Positions 1 to 9,185 of a stretch of DNA of 60,455 bases are shown here, piece by piece. The notes under the pieces were generated by a model. It saw nothing but the letters and a program-made list of their open reading frames with translations, was not told the origin of the DNA and searched no databases. Each line of letters begins with the position of its first letter. Position 1 is the first letter of the stretch. Source of the DNA: Gammaproteobacteria bacterium (GTDB lineage: Bacteria > Pseudomonadota > Gammaproteobacteria > DSM-16500); assembly GCA_027459575.1 (NCBI GenBank), contig DAIDIB010000002.1:1-60455 (forward strand). Reading direction: 5' to 3'. A program made the position numbers and the translations under genes.

Positions 1-1
1 A

Positions 2-1690
2 TGGAGCAATCATTATTTCCTGTTTGGAAGCGGGGTCTTTTGGGTTGTTGCCAGCATTCTGATCTTCCGTAAAGTTGGCTGGGTGTTGTTTGGCTTAATC
101 GCCATTAATAGCCTCGCTCTCCTACCTTCGGCGCGACACACTGCAGGCAATACCTATAACCAACCTAATATCATTCTAATTGGTCTTGATTCATTGCGAC
201 CTGATTTCACGGGTTTCTATGGCAAGCAAGACATTCATACACCTGCTATCGATGCGTTCTTGAATGAGTCCACTTCATTTAGCCAGGCATATACCCCCCT
301 GGCACGAACATTTCCAGCATGGGTGAGCATTTTAACCGCGCAACACCCCATACATAATGGCGCGCGCAATAATCTTGCTGACGCAACAAACATTGTGACT
401 CAAGAAACTCTCTCTAAACAGTTACAGCACGCGGGTTATTACACGTTATATGCCAGCGATGAAAAGCGCTTCAGCAATATCACGACGGCTTATGGTTTTG
501 ATCAGCTCACCGGGCCGAACATGGGTATCAATGATTTTATACTTGGCAGTCTGACAGATTTTCCTGTTAGCAATTTACTCACCAAATTACCCATCGCGAA
601 ATTTATCTTGCCCTACACCTTTGCCAATCGCGCAGCTATCATCACTTATCAACCTCATCAAATGATCACACTTATTAACAGTGCGCTGATGCAACGACCG
701 GACAAGCCGTTATTTTTAGCAGTACATTTATGTTTAACACACTGGCCGTACACCTGGGCGAACTCATCAACTAAAAATGACATACAACCACTACAATATC
801 AGCACAGCGTGGAAGCGATAGATAAACAGTTTAGTGAATTACTGGATGTGCTCAAACAGCGTGGCGCGCTGGAAAATAGCATTGTGGTGCTGTTATCTGA
901 TCATGGCACGGCGCTTGGATTGCCGCATGATACGTTGTTAGATAAAAAATCTTATCTGGGCAACAAAGCGTATCTCAAAAATGTTTCCGTGAGCAAATTA
1001 AGCAGCGCATCGTCAGACAATATTGATTTCAAGCATGACTACACCATTAACACTTCATATGGACAAGGCACCAATGTTGTCAGCCTAAAACAATATCATG
1101 TCTTGCTGGCTTTTAATCGTTACGGAGAAAATAAATTTTCTGCGCAACGCATTACAACACCTGTGTCACTGACAGACATCGCGCCAACATTGCTGGCGTT
1201 ACTTAATTTACCAGCGCTCAAACACAGCGATGGCATATCGCTTGCCGCTTCCTTGCAATATGGCAACGTCTTTCAAAAATCACGCGCGTTTTTTATCGAA
1301 ACAGGTGACAGTTTAAGTGAAATTGAAACAGATCATATTTTCGTGGAAAAAGTGCTGGCGAAAAAAGTGGGGCTTTATCGGGTAGACCCACAAACGAGTT
1401 TATTAACGCTAGATCCTTTGGCAGAAAAAGCGCTTATTAAAAGCAAACAGCGCGCGATTATTTTGGGTGATTGGTTACTAGCGCGTTATCCGGCAAGTAC
1501 ACAGGAAAGATTTGTAGTCGATAACCAAAAAAACATGAGGCTTAAAACAGTCACCGTGCCAGCTTATTATGTACTGGTTAATCTTAAGACTGGGCGCTGG
1601 ACGATTGGCCTGGATTCTTCTTTTGCCAAAACCGCGCCTATTGCTATTCTTAGCAAAAAATTACACCGATTTTACGGAGATGAAATGTAG
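2..1690 (+). CDS. Membrane-anchored sulfatase-fold hydrolase/phosphotransferase (5' partial)
   Basis: Alkaline-phosphatase-superfamily enzyme resembling arylsulfatases and phosphoglycerol/phosphoethanolamine transferases. The frame is open to the left edge, so the real start lies outside the window. The first ~40 codons are hydrophobic (membrane segment) and the catalytic domain should face the periplasm. Counting from the GTG at 83: metal-binding Asp36 in IILIGLDSLRPD, probable nucleophile Thr76 in ARTFPAWVSILTA, and DHG at 273-275. A Thr rather than Cys at the nucleophile position fits the phosphotransferase branch better than true sulfatases, which need formylglycine. Substrate is unknown. 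The TAG stop is formed by the first bases of a family A repeat. It stands alone here, with no visible partner gene. Confidence 0.75.
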   Translation, partial: WSNHYFLFGSGVFWVVASILIFRKVGWVLFGLIAINSLALLPSARHTAGNTYNQPNIILIGLDSLRPDFTGFYGKQDIHTPAIDAFLNESTSFSQAYTPLARTFPAWVSILTAQHPIHNGARNNLADATNIVTQETLSKQLQHAGYYTLYASDEKRFSNITTAYGFDQLTGPNMGINDFILGSLTDFPVSNLLTKLPIAKFILPYTFANRAAIITYQPHQMITLINSALMQRPDKPLFLAVHLCLTHWPYTWANSSTKNDIQPLQYQHSVEAIDKQFSELLDVLKQRGALENSIVVLLSDHGTALGLPHDTLLDKKSYLGNKAYLKNVSVSKLSSASSDNIDFKHDYTINTSYGQGTNVVSLKQYHVLLAFNRYGENKFSAQRITTPVSLTDIAPTLLALLNLPALKHSDGISLAASLQYGNVFQKSRAFFIETGDSLSEIETDHIFVEKVLAKKVGLYRVDPQTSLLTLDPLAEKALIKSKQRAIILGDWLLARYPASTQERFVVDNQKNMRLKTVTVPAYYVLVNLKTGRWTIGLDSSFAKTAPIAILSKKLHRFYGDEM

Positions 1691-1740
1691 CCCGGGTGCG
1701 TTTTTTTGCACCCGGGTGCAAAAAAACGCACCCGGGCTAC
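1687..1740. repeat. Family A palindromic repeat, copy 1
   Basis: Begins GTAGCCCGGGTGCG and ends CGCACCCGGGCTAC. It consists of two GC-rich hairpins in tandem with T-run and A-run loops. The TAG at 1688-1690 is the stop codon of the upstream sulfatase-like gene. There is no T-tract after the stem, so it is not a classic intrinsic terminator. Confidence 0.9.
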
Positions 1741-1772
1741 ACGTTAATAGCATGGCATGATATTATGCCGAC

Positions 1773-2432
1773 ATGTTAAAAACCATTGAAATCGAACCCA
1801 AAACCACCGCGACTCATTCCGTCATCTGGCTGCACGGCCTTGGCGCCAGTGGCGATGATTTTGTGCCCATCGTGCCGGAGCTGCACCTACCCAGCAACCT
1901 GGCCGTACGGTTTATTTTCCCTCATGCGCCTGTGCGTCCGGTAACAATCAACGCCGGTTATGAAATGCGCGCCTGGTACGATATTATTGGCATTCAACTT
2001 GACTCCATCATCGACCGCAAAGGTATAGAGCAATCCCTCACGCTGATCGAAGAACTAATACAAGGTGAAATCAATCGCGGCATTCCCGCCAACCATATTA
2101 TTCTCGCCGGTTTTTCACAAGGTGCGGTGATGGCGCTCACTGTTGGCTTGCGACGCACTACACCATTGGCTGGCATCATTGCGCTATCGGGTTATTTTCC
2201 ACTGGCGGACGAAACATTGAAATTGGCAAATCCCAACCGAGCCGCACCTATTTTCTTTGCGCATGGCGCGCAAGATATCATAGTGCCTTTCCCCTTAGGT
2301 AAGATGTCTTACATGATTTTGAAAGAGGCGCATTTCAAAGTCGACTGGCATGCGTACCCAATGGGACATGCGGTGTGTGGAGAAGAGATTCAAGATATTG
2401 GGCAGTGGATCGAGAAAACACTGTCATCTTGA
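1773..2432 (+). CDS. Alpha/beta-hydrolase, carboxylesterase/lysophospholipase (YpfH/EstB type)
   Basis: Cytoplasmic serine esterase of the phospholipase/carboxylesterase family (Abhydrolase_2), 219 aa, the usual length for the family. Visible elements: oxyanion segment HGLGASGDDF at 21-30, nucleophile elbow GFSQG with Ser115, catalytic Asp168 in HGAQDIIVP and His199 in MGHAV. Homologues hydrolyse short acyl esters or lysophospholipids; the natural substrate is not evident here. It stands between two repeats with no operon partner. The outer-membrane gene downstream is convergent. Confidence 0.88.
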   Translation: MLKTIEIEPKTTATHSVIWLHGLGASGDDFVPIVPELHLPSNLAVRFIFPHAPVRPVTINAGYEMRAWYDIIGIQLDSIIDRKGIEQSLTLIEELIQGEINRGIPANHIILAGFSQGAVMALTVGLRRTTPLAGIIALSGYFPLADETLKLANPNRAAPIFFAHGAQDIIVPFPLGKMSYMILKEAHFKVDWHAYPMGHAVCGEEIQDIGQWIEKTLSS

Positions 2433-2439
2433 ACGAGGC

Positions 2440-2537
2440 TGTCATCCCCGCGAAGGCGGGGACCCATTTCAAGCGGAGAACCGTTGCATAGGTCCCCGCC
2501 TTCGCGGGGATGACAGATGCGCGGGGATGACAGATGC
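2440..2537. repeat. Family B palindromic repeat with a 17-base tandem duplication at its end
   Basis: Starts CTGTCATCCCCGCG and ends GCGGGGATGACAG, giving two hairpins around a short centre. The right end is duplicated: GCGGGGATGACAGATGC occurs at 2504-2520 and again at 2521-2537. It sits between two convergent genes, 8 bases after one stop and a few bases before the other. Confidence 0.9.
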
Positions 2538-2540
2538 GCA

Positions 2541-3158
2541 TCAACCAAAAATAAACGTAAAACCGCCCGAGAACAGATCCAAATTACCCGTCTGATTATT
2601 ACCCTGCGCACGTTGCCATTGAACCACCAACTGCAACGCTGGAATCATGGAATAATCCGCGCCCAAACCATAATACAAGCCTGTAGCGCTATGGTTAGAA
2701 CTGCTAACACCCAGTCCAATCGCTAACGGAGTATTATCCACACTCGTTTTAGCGTTAACACGTGCGATACCCAGCTTTGCGAATAATTCAAACGGTGAAT
2801 TGGCGACGGGTAGAATACCTTTGCCAGCTATGTCGTAGGAATAGTTTTTGACTGTTGCCGCCTTGGTACTGCCAGACTTAATACTGGTATTCGCATAGCG
2901 GGTATAACCAACTTCCGTAGCAAAGAATGGCATAAACTTATAACCAAGATTACCATTACCGCCTATGCCAGAAGAACTAATCGACCCTGGGTAATTGGTA
3001 TTCGAAGAGTGTGACGAGCCGACATTGCCTTCCAGATACCAGCCATACGGCAACGACATTCCACCACCCGCAAATGATGACAGATCCGCGAAAGCTGCTG
3101 AGGCCACGCATAAGAGGACAGCGCCGCTCAGTTTTGCCAGTAATTTCTTTCCTTGCAT
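2541..3158 (-). CDS. Outer-membrane beta-barrel protein
   Basis: Small outer-membrane protein, 205 aa from the chosen start. Residues 1-24 form a Sec signal peptide (Lys-rich start, hydrophobic core, cleavage after SAAFA). The mature part alternates aromatic and polar residues as in 8-strand OmpA/OMP_b-brl barrels, with Gly/Ser-rich loops and a C-terminal strand GGFTFIFG. The start at 3158 is preferred over the ATG two codons upstream because GGAG then lies 7 bases from it. Function is unknown; members act as adhesins, porin-like proteins or structural proteins. It is monocistronic and convergent with the esterase gene. Confidence 0.72.
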   Translation of the reverse strand: MQGKKLLAKLSGAVLLCVASAAFADLSSFAGGGMSLPYGWYLEGNVGSSHSSNTNYPGSISSSGIGGNGNLGYKFMPFFATEVGYTRYANTSIKSGSTKAATVKNYSYDIAGKGILPVANSPFELFAKLGIARVNAKTSVDNTPLAIGLGVSSSNHSATGLYYGLGADYSMIPALQLVVQWQRAQGNNQTGNLDLFSGGFTFIFG

Positions 3159-3203
3159 GACCATTCTCCATGTTTAGATTGCAATTAGTGTAATAGATAT
3201 GCA

Positions 3204-3236
3204 GGCCGGATGAAATGTTTTTTATTTCATCCGGGG
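3204..3236. repeat. Family A repeat, single-hairpin copy
   Basis: GGCCGGATGAAAT, then a T-run, then ATTTCATCCGGGG. Stem letters differ from the GGGTGC copies, but the stem is still self-complementary. It lies in the divergent region upstream of a small membrane-protein gene. Confidence 0.75.
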
Positions 3237-3259
3237 TCGGAGCGGGTATAATAGCCTTT

Positions 3260-3919
3260 ATGATCGATGACAGGGAACAAAATAAGCTGCTGTTGAAGGC
3301 GGGAATTATCGCTCCCATCCTTTATGTCGTCTTGTACTCACTCGATAATGTTTGTACTTATCTGCATAACAACAATATTGAAAAAGTCTGCCAGCTTTAT
3401 ACCTATAATGACGTGGCCAATACTATTCTGACATTCGGCAACAACCTCACTGATACCATCATGCCGATACTCTTTATGCCTTTCCTGTTGCTGACAATCA
3501 TCATCAATACACTCATGCTGCGACCACAACCGTTTTTACCTCGCAATGGTCGTTTATTCAGGATATTTTCAGGTGCCTACATCGGATTAGGCGTGATTTT
3601 TTCTATTATCAGTCTCGCGACAACTGGCGTGATTATTTACATGGCGATTGTTTTTGGCGAGTTCTGGATTAAATCGTCACCAACCCATCCTATCAATATG
3701 GAAGTGGTGGCGATAACCGATGCGGCGGTCAGTATCGGCATCTGTCTTTTTGCCCTGGTGCCACTGCTGGCTATTTTACCGTATCGCGTTATCTACAAAG
3801 AATACGATGCATACCTCAATACGTACCATCGCAAAGACACCAAAAATTCATTTAGAACAGGCATATTAATCGCTATTCTGCTGATTTGTCTGGATGTTTT
3901 TTTGCACCAGCCTGGTTAA
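3260..3919 (+). CDS. Hypothetical multipass membrane protein
   Basis: About 219 aa with four or five hydrophobic segments (IIAPILYVVLYSL, IMPILFMPFLLLTIIINTL, IGLGVIFSIISLATTGVIIYM, a segment near VSIGICLFALVPLLAI, and a C-terminal helix). I do not recognise the family. The start at 3260 is chosen because a TATAAT lies at 3247-3252 and an upstream ATG at 3215 is inside a repeat hairpin. With that -10 box the transcript would be nearly leaderless. The last 47 bases overlap the 3' end of convergent glyS, which is unusually deep for this window. Confidence 0.6.
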   Translation: MIDDREQNKLLLKAGIIAPILYVVLYSLDNVCTYLHNNNIEKVCQLYTYNDVANTILTFGNNLTDTIMPILFMPFLLLTIIINTLMLRPQPFLPRNGRLFRIFSGAYIGLGVIFSIISLATTGVIIYMAIVFGEFWIKSSPTHPINMEVVAITDAAVSIGICLFALVPLLAILPYRVIYKEYDAYLNTYHRKDTKNSFRTGILIAILLICLDVFLHQPG

Positions 3920-6002
3920 TGTCATTTTGCTGTAACAAAGCAATGTCCGCGACTTGTAAGAATAACTTGCGTAATTCTTTTAATAAACGAATACGATTGG
4001 TTTGTCGCGCTTTATCGTCAGTCATGACCATGACATGATCAAAAAAGCTGTCAACCGATTGGCGTAGATCGGCAAGCTTGATTAAATTGTCTTTGTAGTC
4101 TGATGTTACCTGCAGTGATTTATGCTTTTCCGCCAACTTTTGCGCGAGCATTTTTTCTGCTTCATGCTCAAATAATGTTTCATCCACTTTGCCATCTTGC
4201 ACGTCGGCGGTTTTTAAAATATTACTGACACGTTTGTTGGCGGCGCTTAGCGCTTCCGCTTCGCTTAATTGCTTGAAGGCTTGCACTGCCTTGATGCGCT
4301 TATCCACATCGTATAAATCAGCAGACTGCACCGCGTTGACCGCGGCAAAAATATCCGCGGCGAATCCTTTTTCCTGATACCAGGCACGCAGACGTTCATT
4401 GATAAATTCCAGCACTTGTTCAACGGTGTTGGGATTTTCCAGTTTGACCGTGTAATTTTTCTCTGCCTGTTTTAACACATCACGCAAATCAAGATTAATT
4501 TGATTTTCGATCAAATAACGCAACACGCCAATCGCCGCGCGACGCAAGCCATACGGGTCTTTGTCGCCTGTTGGGATTTGGTTAATACTGAAAGCACCAA
4601 CAAGGGAATCGATACGATCTGCAAGCGCAAGCGAGATTGATACTAATGCTTTTTTATCCGGCAAGGATTCGCCGGCAAAACTTGGCACATATTGATCACG
4701 AATAGCATGAGCAATTTCGACATTTTCTCCTTCATGCTCGGCATAATAACAACCCATCACACCTTGTAGTTCCGGAAATTCGCCGACCATGTTACTCGTC
4801 AAATCAGCTTTGGCTAGCATACCCGCGCGTTTTGCCAACTCTACTTTAGCGCCGCCATCTATTTTTTCCATGATATAGCCAGCGAGCTTGCTGATGCGCT
4901 CGGTCTTGTCATATAGCGTGCCGAGTTTGGCCTGATAAACCACATGTTTTAATCTTTCAACGCGCTGTTCCAATTTTTCATGTTTATCTGTCTTATAGAA
5001 AAACGCCGCGTCAGACAAACGCGCGCGCAACACGCGTTCGTTGCCATGAATGACACGATCAACATTGTTGCTATCAATATTTGAAACCGCCACAAAACCC
5101 GGCAGCAAGCGATTGCTATCATCGGTCACGGGAAAATATCGTTGATGATCTTGCATGGCGGAAATGAGTACTTCCTGCGGTACTTGTAAAAACAACTCAT
5201 CGAAATGGCCGCAAAGTGCGACGGGCCATTCAACAAGACTGGTGACTTCGTCCAGCAATTCATGATTGATAATCACGCGGGAACTTGCGCCGTACTTCTT
5301 CTTCACGGCAGCGTTAGCGCTATCACGCACCACATCGCGGCGTCCATCAAAATCCGCTAACACGTGTGCTTTCTCTAATTGCTTCTCATAGTCTTTAGCA
5401 GATTTAATGCTAACCTCACCCGTGGAATGAAAACGATGGCCACGCGTCACACGCCCTACTGTGTGACCCAAAATTTCCGCTTCAATAACATCTTTGCCAT
5501 ACAACATGATTACCGAATGTACAGGACGCACAAATTCCGTTTCACTAGCGCCCCAGCGCATACGCTTTGCGACGGGCAGCGCAAGCAATGACTGATTCAC
5601 GATAGCCGGCAACAACTCCTCAACGGTTTTGCCTTGTGTTTTTTGCTTGTATCCCATCCACTCACCTTGCGGTGTTTTAATTTTCTGTAATTCATCAGGT
5701 GTGACGCCGCATGATTTGGCGAAACCGATACAAGCGGGTGTGGGTTTACCGTTTGCATCAAACGCAGCAGCCAATGCTGGGCCTTTGCGCTCAATTTCCT
5801 GATTCGGTTGTGTCGCGTCTAAATCACTGACCAGCACGGCAAGTCTTCGCGGCGTAGCAAAAAACTTCGCGTCCTTAAATTTCAAATCCGCTTTTTGCAA
5901 GCGATCAATCATTTGCTGACGAAATGTCTCGCCTAATTTCTTCAAAGATTTAGGTGGCAATTCCTCGGTGTGTATCTCAACCAGAAAATCGTCGCGCTTC
6001 AT
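3873..6002 (-). CDS. glyS: Glycine--tRNA ligase beta subunit
   Basis: Beta subunit of the bacterial alpha2-beta2 glycyl-tRNA synthetase, which charges tRNA-Gly in the cytoplasm. At 709 aa it is close to the E. coli 689. It begins with [15 protein letters not shown], the family N-terminal signature, and ends with a DALR-type anticodon-binding region ([33 protein letters not shown]). It is translated from an ATGA overlap with glyQ (4 bases), so the two subunits are coupled. The 3' end overlaps a convergent membrane-protein gene by 47 bases. Confidence 0.97.
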   Translation of the reverse strand: MKRDDFLVEIHTEELPPKSLKKLGETFRQQMIDRLQKADLKFKDAKFFATPRRLAVLVSDLDATQPNQEIERKGPALAAAFDANGKPTPACIGFAKSCGVTPDELQKIKTPQGEWMGYKQKTQGKTVEELLPAIVNQSLLALPVAKRMRWGASETEFVRPVHSVIMLYGKDVIEAEILGHTVGRVTRGHRFHSTGEVSIKSAKDYEKQLEKAHVLADFDGRRDVVRDSANAAVKKKYGASSRVIINHELLDEVTSLVEWPVALCGHFDELFLQVPQEVLISAMQDHQRYFPVTDDSNRLLPGFVAVSNIDSNNVDRVIHGNERVLRARLSDAAFFYKTDKHEKLEQRVERLKHVVYQAKLGTLYDKTERISKLAGYIMEKIDGGAKVELAKRAGMLAKADLTSNMVGEFPELQGVMGCYYAEHEGENVEIAHAIRDQYVPSFAGESLPDKKALVSISLALADRIDSLVGAFSINQIPTGDKDPYGLRRAAIGVLRYLIENQINLDLRDVLKQAEKNYTVKLENPNTVEQVLEFINERLRAWYQEKGFAADIFAAVNAVQSADLYDVDKRIKAVQAFKQLSEAEALSAANKRVSNILKTADVQDGKVDETLFEHEAEKMLAQKLAEKHKSLQVTSDYKDNLIKLADLRQSVDSFFDHVMVMTDDKARQTNRIRLLKELRKLFLQVADIALLQQNDINQAGAKKHPDKSAE

Positions 6003-6919
6003 GATTTATTCTCTTTTAATAATGGGAAGCCAAGGGCTTCACGAGCATCGAAATAACTTTGCGCCACGGCTTTAGCCAAACGGCGAATTTTTAAAATGTA
6101 TTGTTGGCGCTCTGTCACGGATATGGCCCGACGCGCGTCGAGCAAGTTAAATGTGTGTGAGGCTTTCAACACCATTTCATACGCGGGCAGCGGCAGTTTC
6201 AAATCGATAAGACGCTGACTATCTTTTTCGTAGGTATCAAATTGCTTGAATAAGGTATCAACATCCGCCGCTTCAAAATTATATTTAGACATTTCCACTT
6301 CGGTCTGATGACACACATCGCCGTAAGTGACGGTACCTTGCGGGCCTTTGCTCCATACTAAATCATAAATATTGTCTACACCTTGTAATGCCATGGCGAG
6401 GCGCTCTAAACCATAAGTTATCTCGCCGGTCACTGGCTTGCACTCCAGACCACCGACTTGTTGAAAATACGTAAACTGTGTTACTTCCATGCCATTCAGC
6501 CAGACTTCCCAACCTAATCCCCACGCACCCAAGGTAGGCGATTCCCAATTATCTTCCACGAAGCGCACATCATCGACGAGCGGATCCACACCCAGATAAC
6601 GCAGGGAGTCCAGATACAAATCCTGTATATCCATTGGTGACGGCTTCAATACCACCTGAAATTGATGGTGACGCTGCACGCGGTTAGGATTTTCGCCATA
6701 GCGACCATCGGTGGGACGGCGACTCGGCTGCACATAGGCGGCGCGCCAAGGCTCAGGGCCGATAGCACCCAGAAAACTACCCGTATGAAAGGTACCCGCG
6801 CCCACTTCCATATCCACTGGCTGCATAATCACGCAACCCAGCTCACCCCAGAATGCCTGCAAGGCGGCAATCAAGCCCTGAAAAGTGCTGGCATCTACAT
6901 TTTTATTGGTTTTCGTCAT
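5999..6919 (-). CDS. glyQ: Glycine--tRNA ligase alpha subunit
   Basis: Catalytic alpha subunit of glycyl-tRNA synthetase, making glycyl-adenylate. Conserved stretches [37 protein letters not shown] and [19 protein letters not shown] carry the class II active site. The start at 6919 gives 306 aa, against 303 in E. coli; an upstream in-frame ATG at 6952 would add 11 residues not expected for the family. No strong Shine-Dalgarno site is visible for either. It is first in the glyQ-glyS pair. Confidence 0.96.
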   Translation of the reverse strand: MTKTNKNVDASTFQGLIAALQAFWGELGCVIMQPVDMEVGAGTFHTGSFLGAIGPEPWRAAYVQPSRRPTDGRYGENPNRVQRHHQFQVVLKPSPMDIQDLYLDSLRYLGVDPLVDDVRFVEDNWESPTLGAWGLGWEVWLNGMEVTQFTYFQQVGGLECKPVTGEITYGLERLAMALQGVDNIYDLVWSKGPQGTVTYGDVCHQTEVEMSKYNFEAADVDTLFKQFDTYEKDSQRLIDLKLPLPAYEMVLKASHTFNLLDARRAISVTERQQYILKIRRLAKAVAQSYFDAREALGFPLLKENKS

Positions 6920-6989
6920 GTTAGAATTCATAAATTGTTCAAGATGAGGCATTATAACAGTAGTTATTGTTTATGGGCTACAACAAGGA

Positions 6990-7019
6990 CTGTCATCCCC
7001 GCCTGCGCGGGGATGACAG
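6990..7019. repeat. Family B repeat, single hairpin
   Basis: CTGTCATCCCCGC, CTGC, GCGGGGATGACAG form a near-perfect hairpin in the intergenic region between divergent glyQ and prlC. Confidence 0.85.
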
Positions 7020-7049
7020 GCCAATTAACCAACAAATAATGGAATTTAT

Positions 7050-9083
7050 ATGGTAAAAGCATTTCCAACTGAATCATTACCTGATTTTAAAAAAATCAAT
7101 CCAGAAAAAATCGAGCCGTCGATAAAAGCTATTCTCGATAACCACCGAAAAAAAATAGCTGCTTTATTAGTACAGCCAAAGCCCTTCACCTGGGACAACC
7201 TGATGCAACCCCTGGAAGACATGAGCGATGAGTTGAGCAAAGCATGGTCGCCGATCGGTCATCTACATAACGTGGCGCAGAATGACGCTTTGCGTAAAGC
7301 CTACAATGCGACCTTGCCAGTTATTATCGCCTATCAAACTGAACTGTCGCAAAATGAAAGTTTGTATAAAGCGATTGCTTCGATCGCGGAAAGTGACGCG
7401 TTTGTCAAATTAAGCGACGCGCAACGCAAAACGATTGAGCATGAGTTACGCGATTACAAATTAGCGGGCATTCATTTACCCGAGGATAAAAAAGCCAAAG
7501 TGGCTGCGCTGGAGCTGGAGCTTAGCGAGCTGACGACTAAATTTTCTGAAAATGTACTCGATGCCACTAATGCCTGGACGCTGCATTTAACTGACGCGCA
7601 TCAACTGGATGGGTTACCACCGCAAGCGTTTCAACTTTCTGAAGACAATGCCAAACAGCGTAAACTCGAAGGTTATGTGCTGACATTGGAATATCCTTCT
7701 TACTCCAGCGCCATTCAATATTTGAAAAATAGAGAGTTGCGTAAACAAATTTATGAAGCCTATACCACACGCGCGTCGGAAATTGGCCCTTATGCAGGCA
7801 AATGGGACAATACAAATGTCATGGATAATATTCTGCGCGTGCGCCACGAACTGGCGCAGTTAATCGGTTACAAAAATTTTGCTGATTATTCACTCGTGCC
7901 TAAAATGGCGAAAAACCCCGATGATGTGCTGCATTTTTTAAAGGATCTGCTAAAACGCAGCAAACCTTTAGCGCAACAGGAAATCGCGGAAGTGGCGGAG
8001 CTCGCCAAAAAACTGGATGGCATTGCCAAGCTGGAATCGTGGGACGTGCCATATTATTCAGAAAAACTGCAAGAATCCAAGTTTAAATTTACACAAGAAG
8101 AATTGAGACCCTATTTTCCCATCGACAAAGTGCTAACGGGATTGTTCCAGCTGGTGCAAACCTTGTTTGGCATTACGGTGCGTGAAGAAAAAAATGTCGC
8201 CGCCTGGCATCCAGATACACGCTTCTTTTCGCTGCACGATGAGAGTGACGGATTGCGCGCTGGATTTTACACGGATCTTTACGCGCGGCCGAACAAAAAC
8301 AGTGGTGCGTGGATGGATGATTGCCTGGATAGACGGATGGTGAATGGTCAACTGCAGTTACCTGTTGCATATCTTAACTGCAACTTCATGCCACCGGTTG
8401 GTAACCAACCCGCGCTCTTAACACATGATGATGTGTTAACACTGTTTCATGAATTCGGTCATTGCCTGCATCACATGTTAACCAAGGTTGATCAGGCAAG
8501 TGTGGCGGGCATTCATGGCGTGGCGTGGGACGCGGTAGAGTTCCCCAGTCAGTTTATGGAAAATTTCTGCTGGGAAAAAGAAACACTGGCATTAATCGCG
8601 GCGCATTATCAAACCGGCGCGCCACTGCCTGATGAGTTATTCCGGAAGATGCTGGACGCTAAACATTTTCAAACCGGCATGCAAATGGTGCGACAACTGG
8701 AATTTGCCTTGTTTGATTTTCGCTTGCATTATGAGTATGACCCGGCGAAAAAATCCCAGCCACAAGAAATGCTGAATGAAGTACGCAAGCATACCGCGTT
8801 GCTAGACGTGCCAGCATTCAATCGTTTCCAGCACAGCTTCTCGCATATTTTCGCGGGCGGTTACGCGGCGGGATATTACAGTTACAAATGGGCGGAAGTG
8901 CTGTCAGCGGATGCTTACGCTCAATTTGAAGAACGCGGCATTTTGGACAAAGCAACCGGACGCTCGTTCATGAAAAATATTCTGGAAGTAGGCGGCGCGC
9001 GTGAACCAATGTATTCGTTTATCGCTTTTCGTGGCCGAGAGCCGAGTATTGATGCGTTGTTGCGGCATAGTGGGATTTCGTGA
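7050..9083 (+). CDS. prlC: Oligopeptidase A (M3 zinc metallopeptidase)
   Basis: Cytoplasmic zinc oligopeptidase of the thimet/M3 family that degrades signal peptides and other short peptides. At 677 aa it matches E. coli PrlC (680). The zinc site HEFGH is at residues 467-471, within LFHEFGHCLHHML; the third ligand is expected in the following VEFPSQFMENFCWE segment. Also visible is the C-terminal FAGGYAAGYYSYKWAEVL typical of the family. Single gene, preceded by a family B hairpin and followed by another. Confidence 0.96.
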   Translation: MVKAFPTESLPDFKKINPEKIEPSIKAILDNHRKKIAALLVQPKPFTWDNLMQPLEDMSDELSKAWSPIGHLHNVAQNDALRKAYNATLPVIIAYQTELSQNESLYKAIASIAESDAFVKLSDAQRKTIEHELRDYKLAGIHLPEDKKAKVAALELELSELTTKFSENVLDATNAWTLHLTDAHQLDGLPPQAFQLSEDNAKQRKLEGYVLTLEYPSYSSAIQYLKNRELRKQIYEAYTTRASEIGPYAGKWDNTNVMDNILRVRHELAQLIGYKNFADYSLVPKMAKNPDDVLHFLKDLLKRSKPLAQQEIAEVAELAKKLDGIAKLESWDVPYYSEKLQESKFKFTQEELRPYFPIDKVLTGLFQLVQTLFGITVREEKNVAAWHPDTRFFSLHDESDGLRAGFYTDLYARPNKNSGAWMDDCLDRRMVNGQLQLPVAYLNCNFMPPVGNQPALLTHDDVLTLFHEFGHCLHHMLTKVDQASVAGIHGVAWDAVEFPSQFMENFCWEKETLALIAAHYQTGAPLPDELFRKMLDAKHFQTGMQMVRQLEFALFDFRLHYEYDPAKKSQPQEMLNEVRKHTALLDVPAFNRFQHSFSHIFAGGYAAGYYSYKWAEVLSADAYAQFEERGILDKATGRSFMKNILEVGGAREPMYSFIAFRGREPSIDALLRHSGIS

Positions 9084-9099
9084 TCGCACGCGCTCCCTA

Positions 9100-9185
9100 G
9101 TTCGTCGTCCCGGCGCAAGCCGGGATCCAGCCGTACTCCCCGGTTTTCATTTGCCTGGATCCCGGCTTACGCCAGGACGACGAAC
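9100..9185. repeat. Family B repeat, full-length copy overlapping a coding 3' end
   Basis: GTTCGTCGTCCCGGCG at the left and CGCCAGGACGACGAAC at the right, with internal CCGGGATCCAG and CTGGATCCCGG. The stop codon and last ~12 codons of the minus-strand gene that follows lie inside the element. Confidence 0.88.

Noticed and set aside
1687..1740. Family A hairpins as Rho-independent terminators
   Set aside because: Strong stems but no run of T after the stem; the T and A runs are in the loops. Copies also lie inside the atp operon where termination would be harmful.
2335..2611. Short frames in both directions with GDD/GDP-rich peptides
   Set aside because: They are translations of the family B repeat, which gives the same RxGDD and PAKAGT peptides wherever it occurs.
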